Made by a program: the position numbers and the translations under genes. From the NCBI GenBank assembly GCA_031371195.1, contig JANMJD010000265.1, forward strand, positions 1 through 23,896: a stretch of DNA of 23,896 nucleotides, in the 5' to 3' direction. This document shows, one piece after another, positions 1 through 7,506 of this stretch. Within the stretch, counting starts at the first letter, position 1; every line of letters starts with the position of its first letter. The DNA is from JANMJD01 sp031371195. GTDB taxonomy: Bacteria > Actinomycetota > Acidimicrobiia > Acidimicrobiales > Ilumatobacteraceae. Below the pieces are notes generated by a model. It had not been told where the DNA came from. It did no database searches and saw nothing but the letters and a program-made list of their open reading frames with translations.

Positions 1-399
1 GGCGTCTCCATCGACACGTTCATGTCGTTGCGGGCGAGTCGCTTGCCCGCCCATCTCGACTGGTCGACGGATGGGTGCTCCACACCGCTTCCGGTCGGGT
101 TGGGTGACACGGGTCGATCGTTCGATTTCACCAAGGCGTGCATCCATCACGACTTCGGCTACCGCAACTTCCCGCTGCTCGATCGTCGATTCAACTGCCC
201 GAGTCGACCATCGGGCGAATACTGCGCACCGGGGACTTCGAGCTACGGGAGGTACTGGAACGGGACGGTACGCAAGCGCATCGATGACCGGTTCCTTGCC
301 GACATGAAGACGGACTGCGCCCCCCGCCCGTGGTACCAGAAACCCACGTGCCTGGCCTGGGCCGAGACGTACTACGCCGCAGTGCGAGTCGGGGGCTGA
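1..399 (+). CDS. Secreted prokaryotic phospholipase A2-like protein, 5' end missing
   Basis: The frame is open from the first base, so the N-terminus, including any signal peptide, lies outside the window. The 132 visible residues contain an actinobacterial phospholipase A2 core: a DGCSTP segment, then the FTKACIHHDFGYRN motif whose His-Asp pair is the catalytic dyad of this family (Streptomyces violaceoruber type). A later helix, DDRFLADMKTDC, fits the second half of the fold. Several cysteines (CSTP, ACIHH, FNCPS, EYCAP, TDCAP, TCLAW) suggest disulfides and therefore an exported enzyme. The expected activity is Ca-dependent release of the sn-2 fatty acid from phospholipids. An internal ATG at 22 could be a start, but the in-frame residues before it and the family's need for a leader favour a longer gene. 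Family assignment is confident; the substrate is inferred. Confidence 0.8.
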   Translation, partial: GVSIDTFMSLRASRLPAHLDWSTDGCSTPLPVGLGDTGRSFDFTKACIHHDFGYRNFPLLDRRFNCPSRPSGEYCAPGTSSYGRYWNGTVRKRIDDRFLADMKTDCAPRPWYQKPTCLAWAETYYAAVRVGG

Positions 400-422
400 A
401 TCACCGCTGAATCAACAAAGGT

Positions 423-454
423 GTGCGTCCGGGCTCATACCGGGCCGGACGCAC
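423..454. terminator. Hairpin terminator between convergent genes
   Basis: GTGCGTCCGG at 423-432 pairs perfectly with CCGGACGCAC at 445-454, giving a 10-bp GC-rich stem with a 12-base loop. It lies between the convergent phospholipase and methyltransferase genes, and the methyltransferase stop codon sits inside the loop. Read on the minus strand the stem is followed by a T-rich run (TTTGTTGATT), so it best suits termination of the methyltransferase transcript. Confidence 0.6.
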
Positions 455-1196
455 GCCTTGGCGCCGACGTCGCCTCCCGACGGCCGATCACCATGACCGA
501 CAACCCGACCGGCAGGCTGACCCGCCGCACCACGGCCCGCTCCACGGCGGCGGCCCGCCCGAGCAGCCCACCGAGACCACCCTGGTTGTTCGCCAGGTCG
601 CTGGCCGATTCGCCGCGCTCGATGACGGCCTTGATCGCCGCCGGTGGCACGAGGAAGCTGTGGGCACCGGTTGCCCGCTCGATCGTCAACCCGGCATCGA
701 CGGCGAGCCGACCCAGATCGCCCAACGAGAACCGGCGGGCGCCATGGGTCACGCGGTCATGGGCACGGCGGAGCCGCCTGACACCCGGCTCCCACAGACA
801 CACGACACCGCCCGGTTTCGTCACCCGGACGAGTTCGCGCACGGCCCCGGCCGGATCGGTGATCGCCGAGTGGTAGAGCACGGTCACACACAGCACCGCA
901 TCGAACGACGCATCGGCGAACGGAAGCCGGGTGAGATCGGATGCCACCCCGGCGGCCGCATCCGGATGGCGGGCGAGATACATGGCCAGGGCCTCGGGCT
1001 TCAGATCGGCAGCGATCAGCGTGCCCGACGATGCCATCCACGAACCGGTCGCCCCGGTGCCACCGCCGGCATCGAGGAAGCACCCGCCGACGGTCAGGCG
1101 CGGCCCGAGTTCTTGGGCGAGCAGCGCCCGTGTGGCGGCGTACCACCAGTGCGTGTGCTCCGTCTCCGCCATCCGCCCGTACTCGTCATGATCCAT
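435..1196 (-). CDS. Class I SAM-dependent methyltransferase
   Basis: A 253-residue protein with a Rossmann-type methyltransferase domain. Motif I, LDAGGGTGATG, is at about residues 41-51. The acidic end of strand 2 is IAADL near residue 64, and FDAVLCVTVLYHS near residues 98-110 matches the post-motif II/III region of the Methyltransf_11 family. An N-terminal HTHWWYAATR segment resembles the E-x-HWWY motif often seen in methyltransferases of glycan and lipid gene clusters. No membrane segment is visible. The substrate cannot be read from the sequence; its place beside a GT-C-like protein, an epimerase, an aminotransferase and a glycosyltransferase suggests a sugar or a lipid-linked intermediate. 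It follows the membrane protein on the same strand with an 81-base gap, so co-transcription is plausible. The ATG at 1194-1196 has only a weak ribosome binding site. Confidence 0.8.
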   Translation of the reverse strand: MDHDEYGRMAETEHTHWWYAATRALLAQELGPRLTVGGCFLDAGGGTGATGSWMASSGTLIAADLKPEALAMYLARHPDAAAGVASDLTRLPFADASFDAVLCVTVLYHSAITDPAGAVRELVRVTKPGGVVCLWEPGVRRLRRAHDRVTHGARRFSLGDLGRLAVDAGLTIERATGAHSFLVPPAAIKAVIERGESASDLANNQGGLGGLLGRAAAVERAVVRRVSLPVGLSVMVIGRREATSAPRRASGPV

Positions 1197-1277
1197 CGGT
1201 GTCGCCCATCGTGCCGTCCGTCGTGTCGTCGGCCATGCGATCCGTCAAGCCGGCTGGCGGCATTCGTCCGGGCATGC

Positions 1278-3092
1278 TCAGGCCGGTGGGCCGATGTCGA
1301 ACCACACGTACCGACCGTCCGCGCTCTGCGCCACCGGAGGGTTGTTCTGCGACCAGAACCGATCGATCATCGCCACGCCCTGATCGTCGTAGCCCAGGCG
1401 ATCGATCACCACGGCTCGAAATCCCTGCCCATGGAGGAATTCGACGATGCGCGCCCCATTCCAGGTCGGCAGATCCGCCGGGCGTTCGGGGAAACGCCCC
1501 AGCACTGCACCGAAACTCCAGCGGAGTTCGGGGGCCAGCACATACGCCCGAGCGCCGTCGTACAGACCTGTTCTCCCGATCGAACCGCCCTCGGGAAACG
1601 GTGACTCGGGGAATTGGTAGACGGCCGAGCCCGAGGGCAAAGCCGACCGGATCGACGTAAAGAACTCGGCATCGCTGTTCCACGTGGTCTCGACGTCGGC
1701 ACTTCGAGCGTCCGATGGCGACGTCTGATCGAACCAGCCGACGCCGAGCGCCACGACCACGGCCATCGCCACGAACGCTTGCTCGAATCGCGGACCACGC
1801 GTGAACCGCAGCCGATCGGCCACCACTGACAAGCCGACGGCGAGACCGATGACGCCGAGGAAGGCGATGACGATCGACATCCGGTTCCAACCGCGGATCA
1901 TCGTCAGCCCGCCGAGGGCGAGCAGGTACGACACCCCGCTGGTCGTCGCCGTGAGCATGGCGATCACTCCGAGGAGCCCGGCGTGGCTGATCGTGGTGAG
2001 CCGACCCCGCGGCGACGCTCCGCCGATCGTTGCGGCCAGGCCCGCCACCACCGTCACCACGAATCCGAGACCGATGATCGCACCGAGGTACGCACCCTGC
2101 TCGGAGTAGATCGGCCCGGCGAACGCCCGGTAGCCGATGCGGGCGAGACGACCGACCCGGTGATCGAGACGCGGCATGAACAGCTGCTGGATCCGCAATC
2201 CGTACTGTTCGGTCTCTTGCGCCAGGCGGGCGAACACCTTCGGGTTGGACCCGTGTCGGGCCCAGTAGAGGATCGTGGGCGACGTGTTGAGCAACATCAC
2301 CGTCAAGGTGATCGAGGCGGCGATCAGACCCGACCAGAGATGACGCAGATGCCGCCGGGCGATCGTGGCGATCAATCCTGCGGCGACGGCCAGGTATCCG
2401 AAGAAGACGCCGTAGTACGAGCCGGTCGATCCGAGCCCGATACAGCCGGCCAACACCCACCCCGCCTGACGATCCAGCCGCCAGCCCGGCCACCACCGTT
2501 GCCGCTGACCGACGAACGGGGCGTCATCACCCATCACCGTCAAAACGAACAATACCGCGAGCGGGACCAGCGCATAGGACGACAGCAGGAGGTGCGAGGA
2601 GTTGCGGAGCAGGTGGTACGGCACGAACGCGTACAGCAACGATCCGACACCGGCCAGCCACGCCCTCGCCCCCAACCGGCGCAACACGTAGTGCGAAGTG
2701 GCGGCCGCGAGGGCGAATCCCAACAGGAAGAACAGATTGACCGCCGTGGCCGGCGAGCAGAACCATGTGATCATCCGGAGTACGAGCAGATTGAGATTGT
2801 CGACGCCCTGGGGAAGGTCGTAGAGCTGTTGTCCGTACGGAAACCCCATATGCGATGTCGTGAGATAGCTGCCCGACTGCTTCAGCTCGCGTGCCACCAT
2901 CAAATAGAACGTCGCGTCTCCGTCGTACTCGATCGGCACGCTCAGCGGTGCCCGCCACATCTGCAGCACCGGGACCGCACACAGCCCGGCGATCAGCGCG
3001 ACGAGACCGGACTCGCGACCCCATCGAGGCGATTCGCCGGTCGCAGACACCGGGCCGATGGTACCGGACGCCGCAGCGCCCTCACGGTACAT
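1278..3092 (-). CDS. Polytopic membrane protein, GT-C glycosyltransferase-like
   Basis: A 604-residue protein with one hydrophobic segment near residues 28-46 and about ten more across the next 400 residues, then a soluble C-terminal region of about 150 residues. The first external loop carries EYDGDATF (about residues 55-62), followed by an FPYGQQLYDLPQGVDNLN stretch. Acidic residues in the first loop before a polytopic body are typical of GT-C fold enzymes that use lipid-phosphate sugar donors. I recognise the architecture rather than a named family, so the activity is inferred. The C-terminal part (WNGARIVEFLHGQGFRAVVIDR) looks like the soluble lid domain of such enzymes. The gene diverges from the epimerase operon with 55 bases between starts. 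The neighbourhood suggests assembly of a cell-surface glycan. Confidence 0.65.
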   Translation of the reverse strand: MYREGAAASGTIGPVSATGESPRWGRESGLVALIAGLCAVPVLQMWRAPLSVPIEYDGDATFYLMVARELKQSGSYLTTSHMGFPYGQQLYDLPQGVDNLNLLVLRMITWFCSPATAVNLFFLLGFALAAATSHYVLRRLGARAWLAGVGSLLYAFVPYHLLRNSSHLLLSSYALVPLAVLFVLTVMGDDAPFVGQRQRWWPGWRLDRQAGWVLAGCIGLGSTGSYYGVFFGYLAVAAGLIATIARRHLRHLWSGLIAASITLTVMLLNTSPTILYWARHGSNPKVFARLAQETEQYGLRIQQLFMPRLDHRVGRLARIGYRAFAGPIYSEQGAYLGAIIGLGFVVTVVAGLAATIGGASPRGRLTTISHAGLLGVIAMLTATTSGVSYLLALGGLTMIRGWNRMSIVIAFLGVIGLAVGLSVVADRLRFTRGPRFEQAFVAMAVVVALGVGWFDQTSPSDARSADVETTWNSDAEFFTSIRSALPSGSAVYQFPESPFPEGGSIGRTGLYDGARAYVLAPELRWSFGAVLGRFPERPADLPTWNGARIVEFLHGQGFRAVVIDRLGYDDQGVAMIDRFWSQNNPPVAQSADGRYVWFDIGPPA

Positions 3093-3147
3093 CGGTCGAG
3101 GATCGACGCTCTGCGTGGCGATCCGTGGATTAGCCTGTCGGCCGCTG

Positions 3148-4209
3148 ATGACTGCTCACCTCCTCCACGGGCTCGACGGGCTTGCCGGCCGCATCTGTGT
3201 CGTCACGGGAGGACTGGGTTTTGTCGGGTCGAACCTGGCGGTCGCCCTGGCCGACGCCGGCGCCCACGTCCGGGTGGTCGACGCGCTGATCCCCGAGCAC
3301 GGCGGCGACCGCCGCAACCTCGAACCCGGCCCCGCCACGATGCCCGGCGCCACGGCACGGTCGACCGCCCCGAGGATGCCGATCAGCACGGTGATCGCCG
3401 ATATCGGCGCGGCCGAGATGGGCGACGTGCTCAATGGTGCCGCCGTCATCTTCAACGTCGCCGGCCAGGTCAGCCATCTCGCCAGCATGACCGATCCACT
3501 GCGCGACCTCGACGTCAATGTGCGCAGCCATCTGGGATTTCTCGAGTTGGTTCGTCGGGTGAGTCCGGCCGCCCGACTCGTGCTCACGTCCACTCGGCAG
3601 GTGTACGGCCGCCCGTCGTACCTGCCGGTGGATGAACTCCATCCGACGAACCCCGTCGACGTCAACGGCATCGACAAGCTCGCCTGCGAGCAGTTCCACC
3701 TGCTATACGGGACGGTCCACGGTCTACAACCGACGATTCTGCGGCTGACCAACGTCTTCGGTCCGCGCCAGAATCTGGAGAAGAACGATCTCGGCGTGCT
3801 CCCTGTGTTCGTACGCCGGGTGCTTCGGGGCGAACCCATCGACCTGTTCGGCACCGGCGAGCAGCGCCGCGACTGTCTCTACATCGACGACGCCGTTCGG
3901 GCCATCGTGGCGGCCTCGTTCGCCCCGGGGGCCGTTGGCGAGATCATCAACATCGGCAACACCACCAGTTGGAGTCTGCATGAGATCGCTTCGACGATGA
4001 TCAGCGCAGCAGGAACGGGCAGCGAACTCCGCTTGGTCGAGTTTCCCCCCGATCTCGCCCGGATCGACATCGGTGACTTCGGCTGCGACGTGACCAAGGC
4101 GTTGCATCTTCTCGGCTGGAAGCCGGAGATTTCACTGCCGGAGGCAGTCGAACGGACGATCTCCTTCTACCGTCAGTACCCGTGGTATCTGTCCCCGTCG
4201 TCGACCTGA
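3148..4209 (+). CDS. NAD-dependent epimerase/dehydratase (extended SDR family)
   Basis: A 353-residue nucleotide-sugar epimerase/dehydratase-like protein. The NAD-binding motif VTGGLGFVGSNL is at residues 19-30, LTSTRQVYG at about 147-154, and the substrate-domain segments LRLTNVFGPRQ and FGTGEQRRDCLYIDDAV follow. The usual catalytic Tyr-x-x-x-Lys is altered: the aligned segment is N173-G-I-D-K177, so lysine is kept and tyrosine is replaced. I chose the ATG at 3148 because the Rossmann strand starts 16 residues later; the upstream in-frame extension overlaps the divergent gene's start region and has no family character. TAGCCT at 3131-3136, 11 bases before the ATG, could be a -10 box giving a very short leader. 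The 3' end overlaps the aminotransferase gene by 28 bases, so they form an operon. The product is probably a nucleotide sugar for glycan assembly. Confidence 0.85.
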   Translation: MTAHLLHGLDGLAGRICVVTGGLGFVGSNLAVALADAGAHVRVVDALIPEHGGDRRNLEPGPATMPGATARSTAPRMPISTVIADIGAAEMGDVLNGAAVIFNVAGQVSHLASMTDPLRDLDVNVRSHLGFLELVRRVSPAARLVLTSTRQVYGRPSYLPVDELHPTNPVDVNGIDKLACEQFHLLYGTVHGLQPTILRLTNVFGPRQNLEKNDLGVLPVFVRRVLRGEPIDLFGTGEQRRDCLYIDDAVRAIVAASFAPGAVGEIINIGNTTSWSLHEIASTMISAAGTGSELRLVEFPPDLARIDIGDFGCDVTKALHLLGWKPEISLPEAVERTISFYRQYPWYLSPSST

Positions 4210-5231
4210 GCCGCCGTACCCGTCGTCACGCCGCCGCCTTCGCCGAGGTCGTCGAGCGTGTGACCACGACTGGTCACGTGCTCCTCGGCGCCGAACTGAC
4301 CGCGCTCGAAGCCGAGCTCGCCGTCTGGTCCGGCCACGGGCACGTGCTCGGTGTCGCCTCAGGGGCGACGGCGATCCAATTGGGCCTCGCCGCCCTCGGT
4401 GTCGGACCGGGTGACGAGGTGCTTGTCCCCGCATTCACGGCCGTGCCGACCGCATCGGCGGTCTGCGCCGTCGGCGCCACCCCGGTGTTCGTCGATGTCG
4501 AGCCGACCACCGCAACGGTCGACCCACAGGCATGGAGTGCAGCACGCACCGATCGCACAAAGGCGATCATCGTCGTCCACCTGTATGGCCGGCCCGCCGA
4601 TGTCCCGGTCATCGACCTGCCCGTGATCGAGGACGCGGCCCAGGCCCATGGCGCGCTCGATCCGGCCGAACGACGCAGCGTGGCCGTCGCCTACTCGTTC
4701 TATCCGACGAAGAATCTCGGCGGGATCGGCGATGGCGGCGCCTTGGCCACCGACGACGATGAGATGGCCGCGACGATCCGTCGGCTGCGCGTCCACGGGA
4801 TGACGGAGCAGTACGTCCACGTCGACCGGTCGCAGAACTTTCGGATGTCGGAACTAGAGGCGGGCTGGCTACGCGTCGGTCTGCCGCACCTGGCCGCCGA
4901 CAACGACCGCCGACGTGCCATCTCGGCCGCCTACCGCCACGCGGCACCGCAGCTCACCTGGCAGGCCGGCCACCCCCGCCACGTCCATCACCTGTGCGTG
5001 ATGCGAGCCCCCGATCGAGCGGCAACCCGCGACCGGCTGGCCGCCCTCGACGTGACGACGGCGATCCACTACCCCCTCGCCCTCACCCGGCAACCGGCCT
5101 ATCGGGAGCTGACCCGCCTGCCGTGCCCCGAGGCCGAAGCATGGGCGACCGAGTGCGTCTCGCTGCCGTGCTTTCCCGAGATGACCGACAACGAGGTGGA
5201 ACTCGTCGCAAATGCGCTACGGACCATATGA
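4182..5231 (+). CDS. DegT/DnrJ/EryC1/StrS-family PLP-dependent sugar aminotransferase
   Basis: A 349-residue aspartate-aminotransferase-fold enzyme of the DegT family, which transaminates keto-sugars on nucleotide carriers. Visible landmarks are SGATAIQLGL (residues 60-69, phosphate binding), VLVPAFTAVPTASAV, the DAAQAHGA motif near 151-158 (the Asp contacts the PLP pyridine nitrogen), and YPTKNLGGIGDGGAL, with Lys177 as the expected Schiff-base lysine. The start is GTG at 4182, inside the end of the epimerase gene. The stop overlaps the next gene's ATG (ATGA at 5228-5231), indicating translational coupling. Together with the epimerase it would make an amino sugar. Length is slightly short for the family (usually 360-390), mostly in the C-terminal region, but no key residue is missing. 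Confidence 0.88.
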   Translation: MVSVPVVDLSRRTRRHAAAFAEVVERVTTTGHVLLGAELTALEAELAVWSGHGHVLGVASGATAIQLGLAALGVGPGDEVLVPAFTAVPTASAVCAVGATPVFVDVEPTTATVDPQAWSAARTDRTKAIIVVHLYGRPADVPVIDLPVIEDAAQAHGALDPAERRSVAVAYSFYPTKNLGGIGDGGALATDDDEMAATIRRLRVHGMTEQYVHVDRSQNFRMSELEAGWLRVGLPHLAADNDRRRAISAAYRHAAPQLTWQAGHPRHVHHLCVMRAPDRAATRDRLAALDVTTAIHYPLALTRQPAYRELTRLPCPEAEAWATECVSLPCFPEMTDNEVELVANALRTI

Positions 5232-5983
5232 GCGCTGCGAGGATGGGGGAAATGGGCAGTCGGGCTGATCGCAATCCTCTGGTGGCCAGCGTTTCGGCCT
5301 TCTTCCCGTGCTACAACGACGCCGGCTCGATCGGGAGGATGGTCGGCGATGTCGACAAGGCGTTGCAGGGCCTGGTCGACGACTACGAGATCATCGTCGT
5401 CAACGACGGTTCACGCGACGACTCGGCGATGGTCCTGGCCGAGCTGATCGAGCAGTATCCGGCCCTGAGTGTCATTCACCACGAGCAGAATCGAGGCTAT
5501 GGCGGCGCGCTGATCTCGGGGTTCACCGCAGCCACCAAGGAGTGGATCTTCTACACCGACGGCGATGCCCAATACGACGCGGCCGAGGTCGCCGATCTGG
5601 TCGCCGCCGTCCGGGCGGGTACCGACATCGCCCAGGGATGGAAGATCGGGCGAGGCGATTCGTGGTATCGAAAGGTCATCGGGCGGTTGTACCACCATGT
5701 CGTGAAGCTGCTGTTCAGCCTGAAGGTTCGCGATACGGACTGCGACTTCCGGTTGTTCCGCCGCCAACTGTTCGTCGACCATCCGCTCACCTCGACGAGC
5801 GGGGTGATCTGCGTGGAGATGATGCGGCGGTTCGAGCAGGCTGGGGCCTGGTACGTCGAGGTGCCGGTCCATCACTACTTCCGCCCGTCGGGCAAGTCCC
5901 AATTCTTTCGCCTGCCGGCGATCGCCCGATCCGCTCGTCAGTTGCTGGCCCTGTGGTGGCGCCTGGTAGTACGCGGCCGGTGA
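5228..5983 (+). CDS. GT2-family glycosyltransferase (polyprenyl-phosphate sugar synthase type)
   Basis: A 251-residue GT-A fold transferase. Conserved segments are SAFFPCYNDAGSI (about residues 23-35), IIVVNDGSRDDS (55-66), NRGYGGALISGF (88-99), YTDGDAQYD (109-117, the metal-binding DxD) and DTDCDFRLFRR (169-179). The set is that of dolichol-phosphate-mannose-synthase-like enzymes, which move a sugar from a nucleotide donor to a polyprenyl phosphate. No transmembrane helix is clear, though the C-terminus is hydrophobic and basic (LLALWWRLVVRGR) and may touch the membrane. The ATG at 5228 overlaps the aminotransferase stop and gives the family's normal N-terminus; longer in-frame upstream sequence only reads through the aminotransferase gene. 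A lipid-linked sugar made here could feed the GT-C-like protein at 1278-3092, which is an inference from context. Confidence 0.85.
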   Translation: MSAARMGEMGSRADRNPLVASVSAFFPCYNDAGSIGRMVGDVDKALQGLVDDYEIIVVNDGSRDDSAMVLAELIEQYPALSVIHHEQNRGYGGALISGFTAATKEWIFYTDGDAQYDAAEVADLVAAVRAGTDIAQGWKIGRGDSWYRKVIGRLYHHVVKLLFSLKVRDTDCDFRLFRRQLFVDHPLTSTSGVICVEMMRRFEQAGAWYVEVPVHHYFRPSGKSQFFRLPAIARSARQLLALWWRLVVRGR

Positions 5984-5998
5984 TCGGCGCGGCGCAGA

Positions 5999-6718
5999 TC
6001 AGCGCGCCAGCCTTTCCAGTCCGACGCGGTCGACGATCCGGCTCGCCCCGCGCCGCAACTCGAGCAATCCGAGCTTCTGGGCTTCTCGAAGGGCACGATT
6101 GACCGTCGCACGGGTGGTCCCCGTCAGTGTCGCCAACTCCTCCTGACCGAGATGGATCCAGCCGGCTTCGTCGCTGGCGATGCCGAGTTCATCAAGCCGG
6201 ACGAGCTGTCGGTGCACTCGTTGGTGCGCCGGGGTGAACATCAGGTCCATCAACTGGCTGGTGAGCAGCCGATTGCGGTCGGCAAGCACGGCGACCAGGA
6301 AGCGATCGACACCGGGGTTCGCCTGACGCAGCCGATCGAAGTCGGCGCGGCGGATGAGACGGGTCTGGCCCGGCGACACCGAGCTGACCGTGGCCGACCT
6401 CACCGCATTGTCGGAGATCAGCGCCAGCTCCCCGAACACCGCACCCGGAGGAAATGCGTTCACCGTCAACACATGACCCTGGGTATCGGCACTACGGGCG
6501 ACGAACAGCCCTCGCTCGACGATGTGCAACGCGTCTCCACCGTCTCCTTCGTGGAAGACGATTTCGTTTCTCCCGTACCGGCGGACGACGGTATGACGAA
6601 GCAGATCGGTCCGTTCCGGCTCGGTCAATACCCCCAAGAGCGTGTCCACGGCACAGGTGTCTACCACCCACGACCCGGCCGACAGCGGCGCGACCGACCG
6701 CGGAACGTCTGATGTCAT
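5999..6718 (-). CDS. Crp/Fnr-family transcriptional regulator
   Basis: A 239-residue regulator. Residues of about 25-145 form a cyclic-nucleotide-binding beta-roll (RRYGRNEIVFHEGDGGDALHIV, then FPPGAVFGELALISDNAVRSAT, the phosphate-binding cassette region). A long dimerisation helix follows, then a C-terminal winged helix with LGQEELATLTGTTRATVNRAL as the recognition helix-turn-helix. In the cassette the sequence is GELALISDNAVRSAT; the Arg-Ser/Thr pair of true cAMP-binding Crp proteins is present, so ligand binding is possible but the ligand is unknown. The gene begins 21 bases after the ECF sigma factor stop on the same strand, so both are probably one transcript, although TATCGT ten bases before its ATG could be a -10 box of its own. 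It converges on the GT2 gene with a 15-base gap and no strong terminator. Confidence 0.88.
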   Translation of the reverse strand: MTSDVPRSVAPLSAGSWVVDTCAVDTLLGVLTEPERTDLLRHTVVRRYGRNEIVFHEGDGGDALHIVERGLFVARSADTQGHVLTVNAFPPGAVFGELALISDNAVRSATVSSVSPGQTRLIRRADFDRLRQANPGVDRFLVAVLADRNRLLTSQLMDLMFTPAHQRVHRQLVRLDELGIASDEAGWIHLGQEELATLTGTTRATVNRALREAQKLGLLELRRGASRIVDRVGLERLAR

Positions 6719-6739
6719 CGCCGTGGCGACGATAGACCG

Positions 6740-7345
6740 CTACGCCGAGTAGGCAAGCCCGGTCAGGTATGGCGAGCGGCTGAGCCGGTTCAGCAGGCGC
6801 TGACGGGTGGGGCCGAGGCTCCCAACGGGCCGGCCCACCGCCTCACTGACCTCGGCGTAGTGCGGACGGTCGTCACGATGCAACAGGACCAGCAGTTGAC
6901 GGTCCCTGTCGTCCAGTTGGGCCAGCGCCTGGTGCATCGAATGACGGGTCTGCGAGCGACCACAGCGCCGCAAGGCCTCGTCCTCGGGCGAATCGACATC
7001 GGTCGCCACATCACCGAAGTCGGCCTGCGGGATCGAGGCCGACATCTTGCGCGACATCTCGATCGCCGTCCGTCGGGTCACGACCATCAACCAGGCGATC
7101 ACTCCCTCGGGCTCACGCAAGGTGTGCACGTGCTTGACCAGCCGCTCGAATACCTCCTGGGCGACATCGTCGGGGTCGCCACGCGCCCCGACGAGCATCA
7201 CGGCGCGACATCGAACGAGTGGGAAGCAGAGTTCCATCAATTCACCCAATGCCGCCGGTTCGTCGTGCTGCGCGCGACGAACCAGGGCTGCGGCGCGGGA
7301 AACGTCGACTCGTTGGATAGCTCCGGAATGCGATGCGACGGCCAT
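6740..7345 (-). CDS. ECF-type RNA polymerase sigma factor
   Basis: A 201-residue sigma-70 family protein with region 2 at about residues 30-100 and region 4 at about 140-195. The region 2 signature is DPDDVAQEVFERL (57-69), followed by EGVIAWLMVVTRRTAIEMSRK, which contacts the -10 element. Region 4 is ALAQLDDRDRQLLVLLHRDDRPHYAEVSEAVGRP with the helix-turn-helix ending GSLGPTRQRLLNRL. No anti-sigma gene is adjacent; the next gene in the operon encodes a Crp/Fnr regulator, which is an unusual pairing. An ATG at 7343-7345 is used. A GTG two codons upstream is not in a better context, and no clear Shine-Dalgarno sequence is seen. Confidence 0.87.
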   Translation of the reverse strand: MAVASHSGAIQRVDVSRAAALVRRAQHDEPAALGELMELCFPLVRCRAVMLVGARGDPDDVAQEVFERLVKHVHTLREPEGVIAWLMVVTRRTAIEMSRKMSASIPQADFGDVATDVDSPEDEALRRCGRSQTRHSMHQALAQLDDRDRQLLVLLHRDDRPHYAEVSEAVGRPVGSLGPTRQRLLNRLSRSPYLTGLAYSA

Positions 7346-7506
7346 ACCACGATGATCTGCTCATCGGGTTGTGTTGTCGTCGCCGACCGACACACAGCAG
7401 ATGTGTCCGCCGGCATGCTCACCGATCGCTCGGAGTGGACGTTCCGGCACCCTGCGAAGCGGCGTGGTCCCGGGCACGAAATTCCATCGTATCGTCGACG
7501 TGGGCG
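7346..7506. promoter_or_regulatory. Intergenic region upstream of the sigma/Crp operon with an inverted repeat
   Basis: This 161-base gap lies between the Nudix stop and the sigma factor start on the minus strand. It holds an imperfectly placed dyad: GACACA at 7389-7394 and TGTGTC at 7402-7407, separated by seven bases. That geometry fits an operator, possibly for autoregulation of the sigma/Crp operon, but it does not match the Crp consensus TGTGA-N6-TCACA in orientation. No convincing Nudix terminator was found. Confidence 0.3.

Noticed and set aside
1186..2496. A 436-codon minus-strand frame overlapping the GT-C-like protein
   Set aside because: Same strand, different frame; Arg-rich and without membrane helices, whereas the accepted frame is a well-formed membrane protein.
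1983..3635. A 550-codon plus-strand frame across the divergent glycan genes
   Set aside because: It crosses two genes with clear domains and has the Arg/Pro/Gln-rich composition of a shadow frame.
5970..6002. TGATC / GATCA dyad between the convergent GT2 and Crp genes as a terminator
   Set aside because: Only five base pairs around an 11-base loop and no T-run; too weak to call.
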